A model generated the notes under the pieces. It searched no databases, was not told the DNA's origin, and worked only from the letters and a program-made list of their open reading frames with translations. A stretch of 64,000 nucleotides of DNA from Centroberyx gerrardi. Lineage: Eukaryota > Chordata > Actinopteri > Beryciformes > Berycidae. The stretch is from the NCBI RefSeq assembly GCF_048128805.1, contig NC_135999.1:23069159-23133158 (forward strand), read 5' to 3'. Shown one piece after another: positions 25,569 to 40,100 of the stretch. Position 1 is the stretch's first letter. Each line of letters begins with the position of its first letter. The position numbers were made by a program, and so were the translations under genes.

Positions 25569-26800
25569 GTTGCTAGCAAACCTGGGTCTCAGAACCAAAA
25601 TTGCCACCATCCCACGAAATCTACAAAAAATCTACAGGAAACACTGAAAGAATAAGCTTGATAGAATAGGTGTGACACATGCAATTTAAAAAATACAAAT
25701 GTTCTGTTTCACACTGGTAGGGGGACAGTGTATCCAAATTTGCATTCCCAAATCCTCTCTTGCGTACGTGTACGTCCACCCTCTCACCTACTCTAAGCCC
25801 TTTGCTTTTTTTTGAAAACTGGTTGTATTCAATTTGAAGTTCTTTCCATTTTACTAGATAATCGTAAGCTTCTGAACAGTCAACCGTGCATGCCGCCTGT
25901 GCAATTCAAATGTTGATTAAGGGTTACACACCAGCAGATCATTATGTGCAGCCTTAAGTAAAAATCTCTTTGAAGTCAGCTAGACTCGTAATTTAGGCCT
26001 AACCAGCACAGAGGGATTTTCATGTTGTCTAAATGATCATGGAGGACAATCATTGAAAAAGAGGTGGTAATAGCTTTTCTATGATATTGTAAAAAGGCAG
26101 TGTTTCAATATTGTGTGAGTTTGAATAGGTAGTAGGCACACACACTGTTTTCATAAGTAAACCATCCAACCAGTTTGTTCTTTTGAGTTGCTGGGCATAC
26201 CCTGATTCTCAAAAGTAAAAATAAGTAACTCAAAAGTAGAAAAGTAAAAGTAGTTACTTTATTTATTCTGAACTGATCTTTACCAAAGGATCTTGAAAGT
26301 AATATTGTATCTCCCACTGAATGTTGATTTATTTTTTTATTTTAATGAGGGGAAGCTATAATGGGATACTTCCATATAGTTTGGTTACCAACTAGCTTAA
26401 CAGCTTAAAGCTATAGAGCTGTGGCTCTCATGACACAGCCGTAAGCTTGTAGACTAAGTGTAATTGCTTAATTAATTGGATGAACATTAGCCTTGCTGGC
26501 TGTCTTTCTAGCTCTCTTAAAGCTATATGTTGGCTCTGTGAATGTGTTACACTGTGTTACTGGTTGATACACTGCTACAGCAGGGCGATATGGCTGAGAT
26601 GTCATTTCACAATATTGTCCTTATTTTTGACAGTATGTTATTTGGTGTTTTAGTTTTTCCAATACTAATGAACAATTAGTTCACATAGGTTTCTTTCCCA
26701 TTCAGACTGTCTAATCTTTATACCTTTGTTTGGAATTGTGTTTTTACAAATTAATATAAATCATAATCATATATCTGTTGTGTGTCTGTCTATCTGCCTA

Positions 26801-26802
26801 CC

Positions 26803-26842
<40 letters not shown>
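26801..26842. repeat. (CTGT)n microsatellite
   Basis: About ten CTGT units, giving a Cys/Leu/Ser/Val open frame that is not a gene. Confidence 0.95.
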
Positions 26843-26847
<5 letters not shown>

Positions 26848-27282
26848 TATTTATGTTATCTATAGTTCTAAGATTTGATCATTTACGTGTCGTGGACCAT
26901 ACCAAATACCTTAAATGGACAGTATATCACCCAGCTCTACTTTGTTGTAGGCCTCTTGTTGCTGGCATCCCACACTCGTTACATCATTATGCAGTGTTAC
27001 ATCATTCCAACCTCAGTTCATTATCTGGACTTTGGCTGATTTCTGGAGCCTCTGGACAGATGCCCCTAAAGCCTGTGTTGTAATCCACTTTTGAATGTAT
27101 GCCAAAACAGTGTAATTAAGTGATAAAAGCCTGTTTACGCTGGGGGGAAATTGGGGCAATTGTTTGTAGGCCAAGGTTTGAAAGAGAAGGAGTCATAGTC
27201 ACAAGACAAGTCTGTTTTTATGTGGTAAGAATAAGATGGTGTTCTCAGTACCAGTATGAACTAAATGGTGTCCTGTATGGCT

Positions 27283-27605
27283 GTAAGATTATTTTGATTA
27301 TTGAATAGTACTTTTGATTATTTTTTGATTAATCATTTAGTCTAAAAAAAATTTAAAAATGACAAATGCACATCATAAGGTACCAGAGCCCAAAGTAATG
27401 TCTTAAAAGTTCTTACTTGGTCTGACCAGCAGCCAAAAAAACCCCCAAATATTCATTTGAAACAGAGAAAAGCAAGCAAATCATAGCATTTATGAAGCTG
27501 GAACCAGCAAGTGTTTGGTAATTTTACTTGATAAATAACTGAACCGATTACTCAAAATTATAATCAATAAATTTTCTGTTGATCGACTAATCAATAAATT
27601 TTCAG
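27283..27605 (-). mobile_element. Widespread fish repeat with GATTAATC-type ends
   Basis: Both ends carry AT-rich GATTAATCA / CGACTAATCAATAA motifs. The interior includes the inverse of TGGTTCCAGCTTCATAAATG and of a GGGCTCTGGTACCTTATGATG block, an arrangement I recognise as a common non-autonomous teleost repeat. No coding potential. DNA-transposon origin is likely but the class is not settled. The following 27606-29049 has no feature that I can name. Confidence 0.55.
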
Positions 27606-29074
27606 GAGGATTAGGATTTATGCCTAGGTCTCGATTTTTGTATTATTTTTGCCTATTTGCCCCGTGCTTTATTTGTTTCTATTTACTCTTCAGATCAATG
27701 GAATAGGAAGCTACTAATGAGGGGAAGTCAGAGGACCAGTTATTGGAGATGGAGGGGTTGTCTTTAAAAAGAAAAGAGAGAAAAAAGAGGGTTAGAAAAA
27801 ATGTGGTGTTAAAGGGAAATAATAATCAGAAAATAAGTAGGATTTGTGCCGTTTGTTTTTTCTGAATCTTTGAGCATGGTTTGTGGTAGGTGTTTGTGAG
27901 TGTGTCAGCAGGTGGTGAGTGGGACTGGGTGGTTGTAATCACTAGGTGTGTGTGGTGATTTAAGATGCCTGATTGCTACAGATCTGCAGATCTGAAGGCT
28001 GATGCAGAATAAGTTGGTAGAGAGATACAGAATGGCATTTTGTCAGCACCCACACACAGTCACACATGCAAACACACTTTTTTCTGGGAATAGGAGGCAT
28101 AACTTTTGGATCATATTCCGTACTTTCATGGCAGCTTAGTGACTCAGTATCCTCTTGGAGGGCAAAAGCTGTCTTTTGGGAATTTCATGTATGCCCTACT
28201 ATTTTGAATTTGTCTTGCTTTCCATGGTTGATTCTGCATTTGTCTGCAGCACAGGCCATTGTTACTCAATAGCAGCTAAGCAATTATTATGATGAGCAGT
28301 TGTTCAGTATAACAACTGAGGGTATTTTTTTGTTTTGCTGAGCAATTTCTCACCTTGTCAGCTAAATAACCTCACAGAAAATTCATAGAATTCACAGTGA
28401 ATCACAAATTAAGCAACTGCTTTCACTAATTTACCAGCCAACTAGATTTTTAGAATAGAATAGGACATCCAAATGATGGCTGCAAAATTGACCTGCCAAA
28501 TTGACTTGTAGAATTGACCATCTTACAGCCAAAATTTCCCAGCATTTGGCTGATTGGGTGGTGTTAATTTCCTACCCTGCAATTTAGTAACAGGCAAGGA
28601 CTTTTTAGGGGGAAAAATCAGTGACCTTAAACTAGATTGGGTCCTGCTTTTAGAATATTGGATATTTGTAGAGCCTAGGGACACTCTGCAGGGCCTTGAT
28701 TCAGTTAGCGGCTAAGTAGTAGTAAATATTTAATGTAGCTGGTATCCTCTATGAAATTTACACCACCTCGAAACAAAAGATCTACCATCTGATTTATCAT
28801 TCACTCCTAAATTCATTGGCCTTCTATTATACCTCATGTGAAAATGGGGAGTTGGATAAAGAACTTTCCATTTCATTTCATTATGAAAGCTGAGAGCATT
28901 TTAATTATTTTCAACTAATCATGTTTTCACACCATGTGATAGATCATAAAGGTTATTATGGTTATAGGAGATTACTGTGAATGTTTCTTCCAAATCAATC
29001 ATATTGAGATCAGTGTAAAACTTCCATACATTTCCTGTTTTCTCCACAGACTGTGACTCAGTGGGAGCACTGCG

Positions 29075-32000
29075 ATGAACAGCCGGCATTCTAGCCATGC
29101 AGAGAGAGCTCACTCCACAGCCCCACGGCCACCTGCCGTGGCCCCCAAGCTCCAAGTCCAGCGCTCGCTGTCCAAGGACACCATCACTATCCACTTCTCA
29201 GCTCTTGGGAAGGAGGAAGAGGAGGAGGAAGAAGAGCTCTATGGGACAACTGTCTCCTCAACCTCTGCTGCTCAGGACGACTCCAATGTTGTGACAGCCT
29301 TAGAGGCAAGTGAGGAAATGTTTGAAGGGGTTCCGTTGGACTCGGCAGCTGATGTCGCCGTCATTCCTGAATCATCCAGACTTTCTCCAGTTCCTGAACA
29401 TCAAAATAACAGTTCTCCCACACATAATCCGTCATTGCTCCCTGCTGAGCAGAAAGGCTCAATTTCCAACTCCTCTCCTACTAAATCTTTGAGCTTTCCC
29501 TCCAGTGACAAACCCTTCCTCAGCTTGGTGAAGTCTCTCTCTTCTGACATCGAGCCTCGTGATGGGGTCTCTCCTGCCGCCCCTTCTTCAGTAAGGCATA
29601 GGCATCTGATGAAGACCCTGGTCAAGTCCTTGTCTTCAGATACCTCCCAGGACTCATCCTCTTCCTCCTCGCCCTACCGTCTTCCAGAATCCCGCCTCAA
29701 CCTGCAACTCTTCAAGCAATTTACGCAATCTCGGATGCCTACTGCTACCGTGTCATCTGCTGGTGATTCTAAAACTGCCCCTTCCTCTCCGCTAATGTCC
29801 CCAGATAGCCGCAGCTTCTTCAAGGTTTCAGAAGTTGAGGCACGCATTGAAGACACTAAGCGACGTCTCTCTGAGGCTATCTACGAACCGCTCCAGCTGC
29901 TGAGTAAAATCATGGATGAAAAGAGTGTCAGCGTAGTTGGCAGCAGCAGCATCTACCGGCCTAAGGCCCTCTCCGCCAGTGCCACAGAACTCTCTAGCAT
30001 GACTTCCGTCAATGGTCACCTGGAGAGCAACAACAACAGCTACTGCATCAAGGAGGAGGAAGGAGGTGACTGGGATGCTGAGAGCCCCAGCAGCGGAGCC
30101 TCTGCTCGGGCTGAATCGCCTTGCCCCCCCTCTGCTGACATTAAGAGCCCCAACAAATCATCTTTAGGTTCCATGTCACTGGACAAGTGTTCCATGTCTG
30201 CTCTGGCCAAACAGGACGATGAGGACTTTTGCGTCCTGTACAGTGAGGACTTTGAGACTTGTACTGACACAGAACGTGACGGTGCCGATATAACTGACGA
30301 TACTGGAACTGGTAGTCGAACTAAAGTGCCACTGAGTGGTAGTACTGAGCCATGCAGTGAAGATGAATCTGAAAGTATTGAGCTGGCACCCAGTGTTCCG
30401 CACTATACTCTCATCATCCTAACTGCGCTGGTCTATGGGTGCTTTGTACTACCCTTTCCCACTTACATTGGAGGAATGCTGCTTGGGATTGGGCTGGGAT
30501 TCCTTTTAGCCATCGGTGTGGTGTGGTTGGCAGGACCAAAACCTTCTGGCCATGGTTTGAGACATTCCAGACACCATGGGAAGCTGTGGAACTTGGCCCA
30601 GTTGGACATTAAGGAACCAGAAATCTTTAAGGTTAGTGAATCTTTTTCTTGACTTCAGACTTTTAAAGTTTGTGTGTTGACATGTTAATTCAGTGGTGTA
30701 AGAGAACATGTTTAATGTTTTCAAGAGCACTGCATAATAGATTAAACCCATTTTATGAAAACTGATTGAAGTGTCCATCACCATTAGTGACTGTCTTACA
30801 ATCTCAGCTCATCCTCCTAACTGATTCATGTTGACACTGATAAAGAAACACAATTCAATGAAGAATCATTTTTTAAGGGCATGAAATGAGGTGATCCCTG
30901 CCTCACATTTGTCCCTACTTTGATCTCTGCTTTTGGAAAAAAGCTGTGAGTCTCCTGAGGTGCTGTGCTTCTGTCTGTACAAATGGCCAATAAATTACCT
31001 GAGGAAACCAGAAACCAGCCAGTGAGCTCATTTTGCTGCATTAGAGCTCAAATGGGTTCTAGCCCCTGTGGGTTGTATTTTAGGGGCAAAGCCTGTTAGC
31101 CTACTTTTGTCTGTTGCTAATGCTCATCCCAAGGATTAGCCTGGCAGCCTGACCCCCAAAGGCTAGCAGTGAGCTATGTAGTCTGGTCATCCCACAGTCC
31201 ATGGCCGCCTTCCAAATGATGTCACCTTTGTATTGATGGCAAAGGCCAGCAAGCATAATGGAATAGGTCAGATGTCTAGTTTACCCCCCTCCACTAAAAC
31301 TGATAACATTGCTGGCTGAATATATAGACACTTCATGGACACAAAGACCTGGAGCTGATCTAGGCCACAAATAACATTTCAGTTTCTCTGATGCTGAAAT
31401 CTGTGAGGACAAAAGCCTTCTAGGGCTGTCCTGGTTAAGAGAAAGATGATAAGACGGTTTGGAGAAAGATGATAAGATGGTAGCGGAGAGGTTTTTTTTT
31501 ATTTTTTTTATTTTTTTTTTACTGCTGTCTGAATTGTCTTTAACAATATACAAGCATCTTAACGAGTGTGTCAGACAAACTCCTTTTGCAGGCTCGGCCT
31601 ACTTTCCCTTCAGGAGTTTATTGGTGACCTGTGTGCTAAGGCTGCGTCAGGGGTGCAGTGTTTCATGGAAACCAGTTTATGTCCACCACAGACTGCAGGG
31701 CCGTATTTTTTCTGTTTTATGGAGTGGCTAACAGAATCACAGAAACAGGGTTTAAAAATGCAATTGAGACATTAATGAAGAATACCATGGCAATGTGTAC
31801 AGCTGCATCTGTGGGACATTGTATGTAAAAATCTATAAAATCCGATATCTGGGAAAAATAATGCCAAAAAATAAAGAAACATAAAAATGAATTTCATAGG
31901 GCCCTGAGATAGGTTATAAACTGAGGGTTGAAATGCTGGCCCAGTTCACAGAATCCACTGCTGCTTGAGTTTGACATTAAATCGTCAGTGGGCAAGAAAC

Positions 32001-35000
32001 AATGAATGGTTGTTATATTTTATTTCTTCATATTGGCATAAAGGTGTGAGTATCCTGTTTTTGAAAGCAAACAAGCAGTTTCAGATGCATATTTTTGACA
32101 GTTTGTACATTGAAATGACAAAGTAGCAAACAGGCTGTATGTGGAGCCTTAGGCTTAATATAGCCAGAGTAACTTCAAAGTCTAACATGGAAAACAAATG
32201 ACAACAAACTGTTTATGACTTCACTTGAAAAGACAATGCTTACAAGTCACTGTCTCTTATCAGAGTGACATTCCTAAAAAGAGACAGATAACCTTTCCTA
32301 TCACTGTAGAAGCATCTTGCTTGGTTGATGACAAACAACACAAGCTGGTTTTACACTGAATCACTATTGTCCAATTGTTTTGGTATCTTTCTTAAAATTG
32401 GCACCATGCACAATGCAGGATTGCTGTCTTCCCTACTATACTTTCTAGCTCTCGAAAAGCCTTTGTCTCCCCAACTGTGATTTCCAAAAACTATATGCTA
32501 CAGTTGTCTTCTGCAGCATTCTATTGTAAAATGAAGAATTTAATTCCAAATTGAAACATCCTCCATTTGAATATATTGACACCTACTCTTACAAAATGTC
32601 TGAAACTAAAGCTCATTATGGATTTCTGTTATTTAGAGTCATCTTAAGACCTTAGCGTACAAAAAGTTTTTAAGGATAGACTTGTCTGTTTTGGGAATAC
32701 TGACTTACTTGAATTTCAGATAGCAACCATTTTCCAAAATGAGTGTTTTGGAATGAAGCCCTTCAAATGTCATGTAAATTGAAGTGGACATGTCTTCCTT
32801 CCAGGGCTGGATGAATGAGATAGTGAACTATGACCCAGAGACGTACCATGCCACACTGACACACTCCGTCTATGTCCGCCTGGAGGGCTCCATCCTTCGT
32901 CTGTCAAAACCCAACCGCAACATCGCCCGCCGTGCCACACACAATGAACCCAAAACTGATGTCACCTACATCAGTCAGAAGATCTATGACCTTACCGACA
33001 GCAAAGTATGTGTATTTGTGTGTATTCAAAATATTATTGTTCGGCTATTATCAGGTTTTCCTATGGTCATGGAAAACTTCTCCACCTCTCCAAAATTGTG
33101 TTGATAATCTTTTTGTCAACCAGTTGAGTGTTTAATGTTGACCATAACTGCCAGTTGAGCTAGTTATCTTTGAAGGAATAATAACACAAATAACACATTT
33201 CCTGATTACAAAAGTCATGTATCTAGTCAAAATAAGACCTAGTACATTAAAATATATTATTCAACAAAAAATGTAGCATTTTAAGACATATAATGACAAA
33301 TATTAGTCATGGAAATTGCCCTATATGTCTTTGAGTATCCTAATATTTGGCACCCAGGAACCCAGTTTTATAACGCTCAGAGCTCTCTTCCCCTCTTCCC
33401 TCTCTCCCCCAGGTATATCTAGTGCCTCAGAGCCTGGCCAGGAAGCGTGTATGGAACAAAAAATACCCCATCTGCATTGAACTTGGCAAACAGGATGACT
33501 TCATGTCCAAGGCCGAGGGTGACCGGTTGGAGACCAGCGAGGGCCGGACAGCCTCTACCTCAGTCACAGGGGACCGAGGGGAGGGGGCAGGGGCAGCACT
33601 GGAGCGAGGATGGTCGTCCTCCTCCAGTAGAGACCTGACCCTCTACCTGTTTGGGAGGACTGGGAGGGAGAAGGAGGAGTGGTTCCGGCGGATACTACTG
33701 GCCTCCAAGCCCAAGACAGATTTGAAGAAGGCTACCAGTGTTGCTGGGAGTAAGAACGGTGAGCAAACTCTACCTCTAGCAGTGCTTTGAATGCTGTGTT
33801 TGTTAATTCATAATTCAGAGCTAAAATTGTTTGTATTATTTATTTTTAATGAGAATATGTTTATACACTCTCTACAAGCCTAATAGAAATGTGACTGTAG
33901 TGTACTTAAACAACTGTCTCAAGTCTTGGCGGTTTGCCAGTAACATAAATTGTGAATGCAGAATCTCATTCCTCACTCTTCTTCTCTGACCTTTGCCCTG
34001 CGCCCCACAGCCCTGGGCTCCCACAGTCGCAGCAGCAGCCGTGGCAGTCTGGATGAGGCACTGGCAGCTCAGCCCAGGTCCAAGGACTCCTCGGCCTCCT
34101 CAACAGCAGCAGGCAGTGCCAAAACCAAGCCTCTGTTGGACTACAGTGTCTACATGGCCACTCTGGTGCCAAAACAGGCGGCCAGCCCCACTGCTGCCAG
34201 CCCCGCCCTCCAGAGTCCACAGAGCAGCCCCGGGGCCGACAAGAAGGTAACGCACACTCACAGCTTCAATTCACACTACTTCCTCTTCCTCTCCAATTCC
34301 GATGAGATTTTTTCAATGCACAATTGTCTATTTTTTCTGATTTTTCACTAATTTTTGCTTTTTTCTTGTGAAACACTGAATAGTTTTCAGCCTCTAGGCC
34401 TCATCTGATAATCAAATTAAACAACCTGAAAAAGGAAAAATAATTCTTTGGTTGAACTCCTCACCACTCTGCATATGCAGCCTTTGATAAGGGGTCACAA
34501 GTAGGCATGGCTTTGTTTTAAGGGGTCATGAGCCAAAAAGGGTGAGAACCACTGCTATAGGGTTAGATGTTAGTCATGTAGATATTAGAGTCATATTCTT
34601 TCATCCTTGTATTAATGTGTGAATCAGCACTAAATCATGTTTTTGAGCTGTCGTTGTTGCGCTACTTTCTCTTTGGGCTGAAACTTTCGACTGTGTTGCA
34701 CTTCTGGCCGCACTTCAATCAGTAATCAAAACAGGTATTTCACCTTTTGGCAGCATCAAATGCTTTGCCATCAGAAAATTGTTACCCCCCTCCCAGTGAT
34801 CCTATCACACGTACACCCCCCTGTTCACTCTTGCTCCCCAACCCACTTTCTTACATCTTTCAAAATTGTGTACCAGGCGGAGACTGGCTGAAGTGTTTAC
34901 ACAGTCTTTAATGTGACCTGGGCTCCTGTTGTGTCCATCAGCTCCCCAGCAGCCCCGTGGTGCAGCCCAGGGCAGAGGAGGAGGAGCCTGTTGCCTGGGT

Positions 35001-37133
35001 GAACGCAGCTTTGGGCCGGGTCTTCTGGGACTTCCTGGGAGAGCCATACTGGGCTGAACTGGTCTCCAAGAAGATCCAGATGAAGCTCAGCAAGATCCGA
35101 GTGAGTGGACTGTGACCCCTAGCGACCTCTTACCCTTCACTTTAGAACTGTTTAAAGTTGGAACTGCTTGACGATGTGAAATTGTGGCACCCAGCTGCGT
35201 AAGTGGTTGGCAGTTGCGTTTCAGACAGCTCTAGCTTAGTGGGTTTAGAGACGCAGCTGTTAAGGGTTAGAGAATGAGAGAAAGATGAAAAGAGAAGAGG
35301 TGTAGTGAGACAGAGTAGCAAAATTAAGGGAGTCATGCTTACTGCCCTGCAGAAATAGCACATGCATGCACAAACACACACACACACACAGATAGGCTCT
35401 CTAAATGTCAGCCTCTAGCACTGTGCAGCTCCATAAAAGGACCCAGCGACTCCACACTGGGCTCAGGGACAGAAGGAGGGAGAGAAACATCTCATCACTC
35501 ACTTCTATCCCTTCATCCTGCCATTTCTTTCTGATCCTACCCCTCGGCAGTCTCCTTTGTCTCATCTTGTATTTTGGTCTGAGTGTCCAGTCACTGTGAC
35601 TGTCCACAGTGTCCTGTGGTGATGGTTGCAGGTAATATTGTAGTCTCAGCACGATGGTGGAAAAGCATTCAGCACAGTTGAATCCCTAAGGAGCTCAGAG
35701 GCAGGGACAGTTGATTATAAGGTGTGGTTGAGGGCAGAGTGTGTCATGCATGCCCGTGTGTGTCACTGTGTGTATTTATGTTTGTTGCCATATTTATCCA
35801 TTTTCATGTCATTTTTCATAAGTTTTGAACCAAAATGAGAAATCCACAATTTGAAAAAGTCATTCCTATTATTTACATAATATTTGATAGTACAAAATTA
35901 GAACAGATGATGCTGCTATTTAAAAAATAGGAGCAACCTTTGTTATGCAAAATGATGAAACGTATAAGACTCGATCCTCTGTATCCTCTTCAAAAGATAT
36001 ATATTTATTAACTTAACTTTTTGTTTTTCAAATTGGTTATATTTTATTCTGGAAATGAACTCTTCATATGTAGTTTGTCAACTTAGCAGCATGCATGTCT
36101 TTCTGTTCCAGTTGCCTTACTTCATGAATGAGCTGACCTTGACAGAACTGGACATGGGTGTGGCCACTCCCATAATCCTTGGGGCCTCCGAACCTTCCAT
36201 TGACCACCAAGGCAAGAGACAAAGCAATTATGATCATGAACACATTCACACCCATTGGGTTCCATGGCATGCACATGCATACATCATATATGCTTTCAAA
36301 TATATACACACACATGCACACTTACTTTTTGATGAAGTGCAGAGAAAGATTTTCACACGTCGGGTAATGAACTGACTGCACACCCTCATACATGCACACA
36401 CACACACACATTAAATTATATTACAGTTTGTACAAATCCCACACCGCAGACATTTTCTAGGCTTTTGTGCAAATTCAACACACTCTCCGCTAGACTAGAT
36501 AAAAGACCGCCCCCTCTTAGAAGTAATAGGCTCAGTAAAACAAGAACTTCCACACATACGCACACACACACAGGCACACACACAAGCGGCACTTCCAGGT
36601 CGCCTGTACACAATCAGTTCAAACAATCGGCTGTAAAAATAGAATCAAACCGATTCCGACTGTGCTTTACAAAGACCAAATCTGACTGTTTACAGATACA
36701 TTGGTGCATCACTAGAGATAACTATCTAAGTTGTGTGGACATATACAAAAAATATATCTAGTGTGGTGTAGGTATGACGCAGGCATCATTTACACTGTAA
36801 CACTATGGGAACACTACACTACCTGAATGCTACATGTATAAAACATTACGTCAACATTACACCTACTGTACATGTGTCTAACACCTCTGTCTCCATTGTA
36901 AGTCTAAATTCTGGGCATACAGTAATTGAAGAGCTTTGGTCAGATTTTATAGGTCTTGGCCTGAGCAAGGTAGGTTTGAAGGTACTGGCTCTCTGGATGC
37001 TGTCGGTCATTCAACTTCATACACAAAACCCCGCTGTTGAAATGTATCACCTCATGGCACACTGGTCGGACAGCCTAGCATTTAGAGCCTGACATTTGTC
37101 AGCAGCAAGCTGTGCCCGGCTCTCACCAAGAGG

Positions 37134-37184
<51 letters not shown>

Positions 37185-40100
37185 CACGTGTATGTGTGCA
37201 CGCGGAGGAAGTGCATGTGTGTTGTTGTTACATCAATCAATATGCCACCTGGAGGGTCTCAGAAATGCATTTGCACTACAGGTGTACAGTTGCACGCGTC
37301 ACGCACACATTTAGACGCTCACTTTCTGTCTCAGTGTGACTAAAACATACACACACACACACACACTAGAGAGAGGAGAGTGGCTAACATTAACTTGAAC
37401 AGTATAATCAGTATTATTAGTATTATTAAAATCTAATATGACCATGCCATGATAATAAAGGCATTTTAATTGGTTTAAAGAGAGTGCCTTGGAGTTTTTT
37501 TGTATTTTTGTGTCTACATGTATCCCTATCCAAAGAGCACCTCAAACAAACTTAACTTTGAGTCCAGGAAGCGCTCCTACCCAAACAGTTTTTGATTAGT
37601 ATAATCAGTATTATTGCTTTTTGGATTCAACTGTTGGATGTTACCCGTTGGCCCTGTGTAAGTGTGTCAAGACAGTAGTGCTACTGGCGATCTGGAAGTA
37701 TGAACGCTCTACAGGGAAGTAAGTGATGACATTTTCAACATAATCAATCATCATGATGGCAAAAACTATGAAAATAAGACCCAGGCCCCAAAATAACCAC
37801 AATTATCCTTTATAAAGCTTCAAAGCAGATTTACATTCTCTGAATTTTCTTTAACTCGTTCCATACTATGAAGGCCACTGCACAATTCACTCCATACATA
37901 ATATTGTGTACAGTAAACACATGCACAATGCATCGATGTGTTTCTGAGCTTGAACGGAAGTGGGAATGTGTCTTATGACTGGCCTCCCTTCCCGCTCTTT
38001 CTCTAGTCTCCTTGCAGTGACTAATAAGATTGCAATACTGAGGCTGTGTGTGGCTGGCTCCGACATGCACTCTAACCAGAGAACAGCAGCTCTAGCTTTA
38101 GCAGCCTTAACTCTCCATTGACTGTGCAGACTGAGACATTAGCAATGCTAACAATGCTATCAATGCTAACAACAGATTCCATTGCTGACAACAACGTAAC
38201 ACAACAGCAGGAACAGCAGTGAATGCTAATGAATGCTAAGAACGCCAACCAGAACAATACTGACAGTGTGCGTCACATGTCATCTTGTACTGATTCTGAG
38301 CTGAAACAGGAAGTTGTGGTAAGACGTTCATGGACTCATCAACCACATGACACACATAATGTCACTAATCAGCTCCAAAATATTGGATATGTAGAAATAT
38401 GTCTAGTAAAATTACACAAACTTCAATTTTAATAATAATGGGAATGCCAGGAACATATGCTGCTGCTTCCCCAATAAACAGGCAGTAGTGAAAGCATAGC
38501 TAAAAACAACAAACAACCACTATTGTATTCAGTAAGAATGGACAAAATGAGGTTCACTGTGTAACACACTAGAGCATAACACACGCTTGTACATACACAA
38601 CTTGTAAGGCAATCTGTTGTATAGATCTAAGAATTTCTTATATCAGGCTACTGCTGATGATGTGACGTACAGAAGCGTGCACATATAATTTCCTATCGTA
38701 ATATCCAACAAAACAAGCCTTCCTCAATATTTCAACATGAACCCTATGTAGTAATACTTCATAATTCAGAAGTGAAACCCTTTTTATTCTAGTGTAATGG
38801 AATTTGGTTGGTTAGTGAACTCTTGGCTCAGTACAATACAGTCAGGCCCTAAGCACTTTAGCAGGTCTTAAGGTTATCTGTGGATCGGATAAATTGAGGC
38901 TTAGCTATGTGAGGTCTTAGCTTTGTGAGGTACCGCAGACTTTGCTGCTGCTGTTGCACAACTATGTTGGCTCAAGTGACGCTGAAGTTTTCAGATAACT
39001 GTGCTGTAGTTTTGATCAAAAGGAGCCTTGTGTGTCATTTTTAGAGAGGAATTTTTCCATGATCATTCAGAAGCACGTCAGCGTTGAGCTTTCCATCCCT
39101 GTGTGCCTCATTGCTTTACATTTCTCATTCTCCCTTACATTCTGTCAGCCTTCTCACATAACATTTCTCTGTCTTCATCTCTCTCTGTTTCATATGTACA
39201 GTCTCCAGTCTCTTCCTAGTTTTCTCTTCCCCTCGCATTCACTTTCATTTCATCTTCCTCTTTGTGTCACTCTTCCTCACTCTCTAGTCTCCCTACCTCT
39301 TCCTCCATGCTTCCCTGTGAGTCATCGAGGCTGTCTCGTTTTTATCACCCCAGTTCTCCCATAACCCTGTAATGAGAGTAGAAACTGATTGCACCTCCAG
39401 ATGAGATGGGAACAGCATCTCTTGGAACAGTTCCAGGCAAAACACACCTCAATAGCCACTCCAAACACAATAGGTTTCCACAGGCCACCATTTTGTTGTT
39501 GTTGTTGTTGATAAGTTGTCGGCGTTAATTGCACTCACATTGAGAAACCGCAATCTGTTGCCAAATGTTTTGAGTGTTTTGTAACAGATTGCCTGTGAAT
39601 TGATCCGGATCGCTCACTGACAAATAAGCAAAGTGCAAGTATGTCTAGTCTAACAATAAAGTTGTTCTATATACTACAAGTGTTGCTGGAGTTTTGACCA
39701 AATAAGCAAAGTGCCTCATTTTTACAAATATTTCTTGGAAATGAAATGAAGTCACATTGAACTTTTTCTCAATAGGGATCCCTGTAAGCAGGAAAGGGGC
39801 TGATACTCTCTCAAGCAAAATATGTATTATTGACTTAGCTTAAGGTAATAGAAGAAGATTAGCTTTACTTGTGTAAGCAGGTTTTGGTACTCCTTAGCCT
39901 GGACCGTTTCATTCCACTTAAATTATTCTATTGTGTCTTTCCTTGATCAATAGTCTTCTACCTTGAAGTGGTTATTAACAGAATACTTCTACTGTTTAGT
40001 TTTTTCATTGGAAACTTCCACTGGTGTTAGTGTGTTGGTCTCAGATACTAGGCTGTATCCTCTAGGCATCTCAAGTTTTCTGCCTCACCCTGCTCCTTCC

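Noticed and set aside
37096..37343. Overlapping Cys/Val-repeat ORFs
   Set aside because: Translation of a (GT)n microsatellite. The same holds for the frames over 41242-41521.
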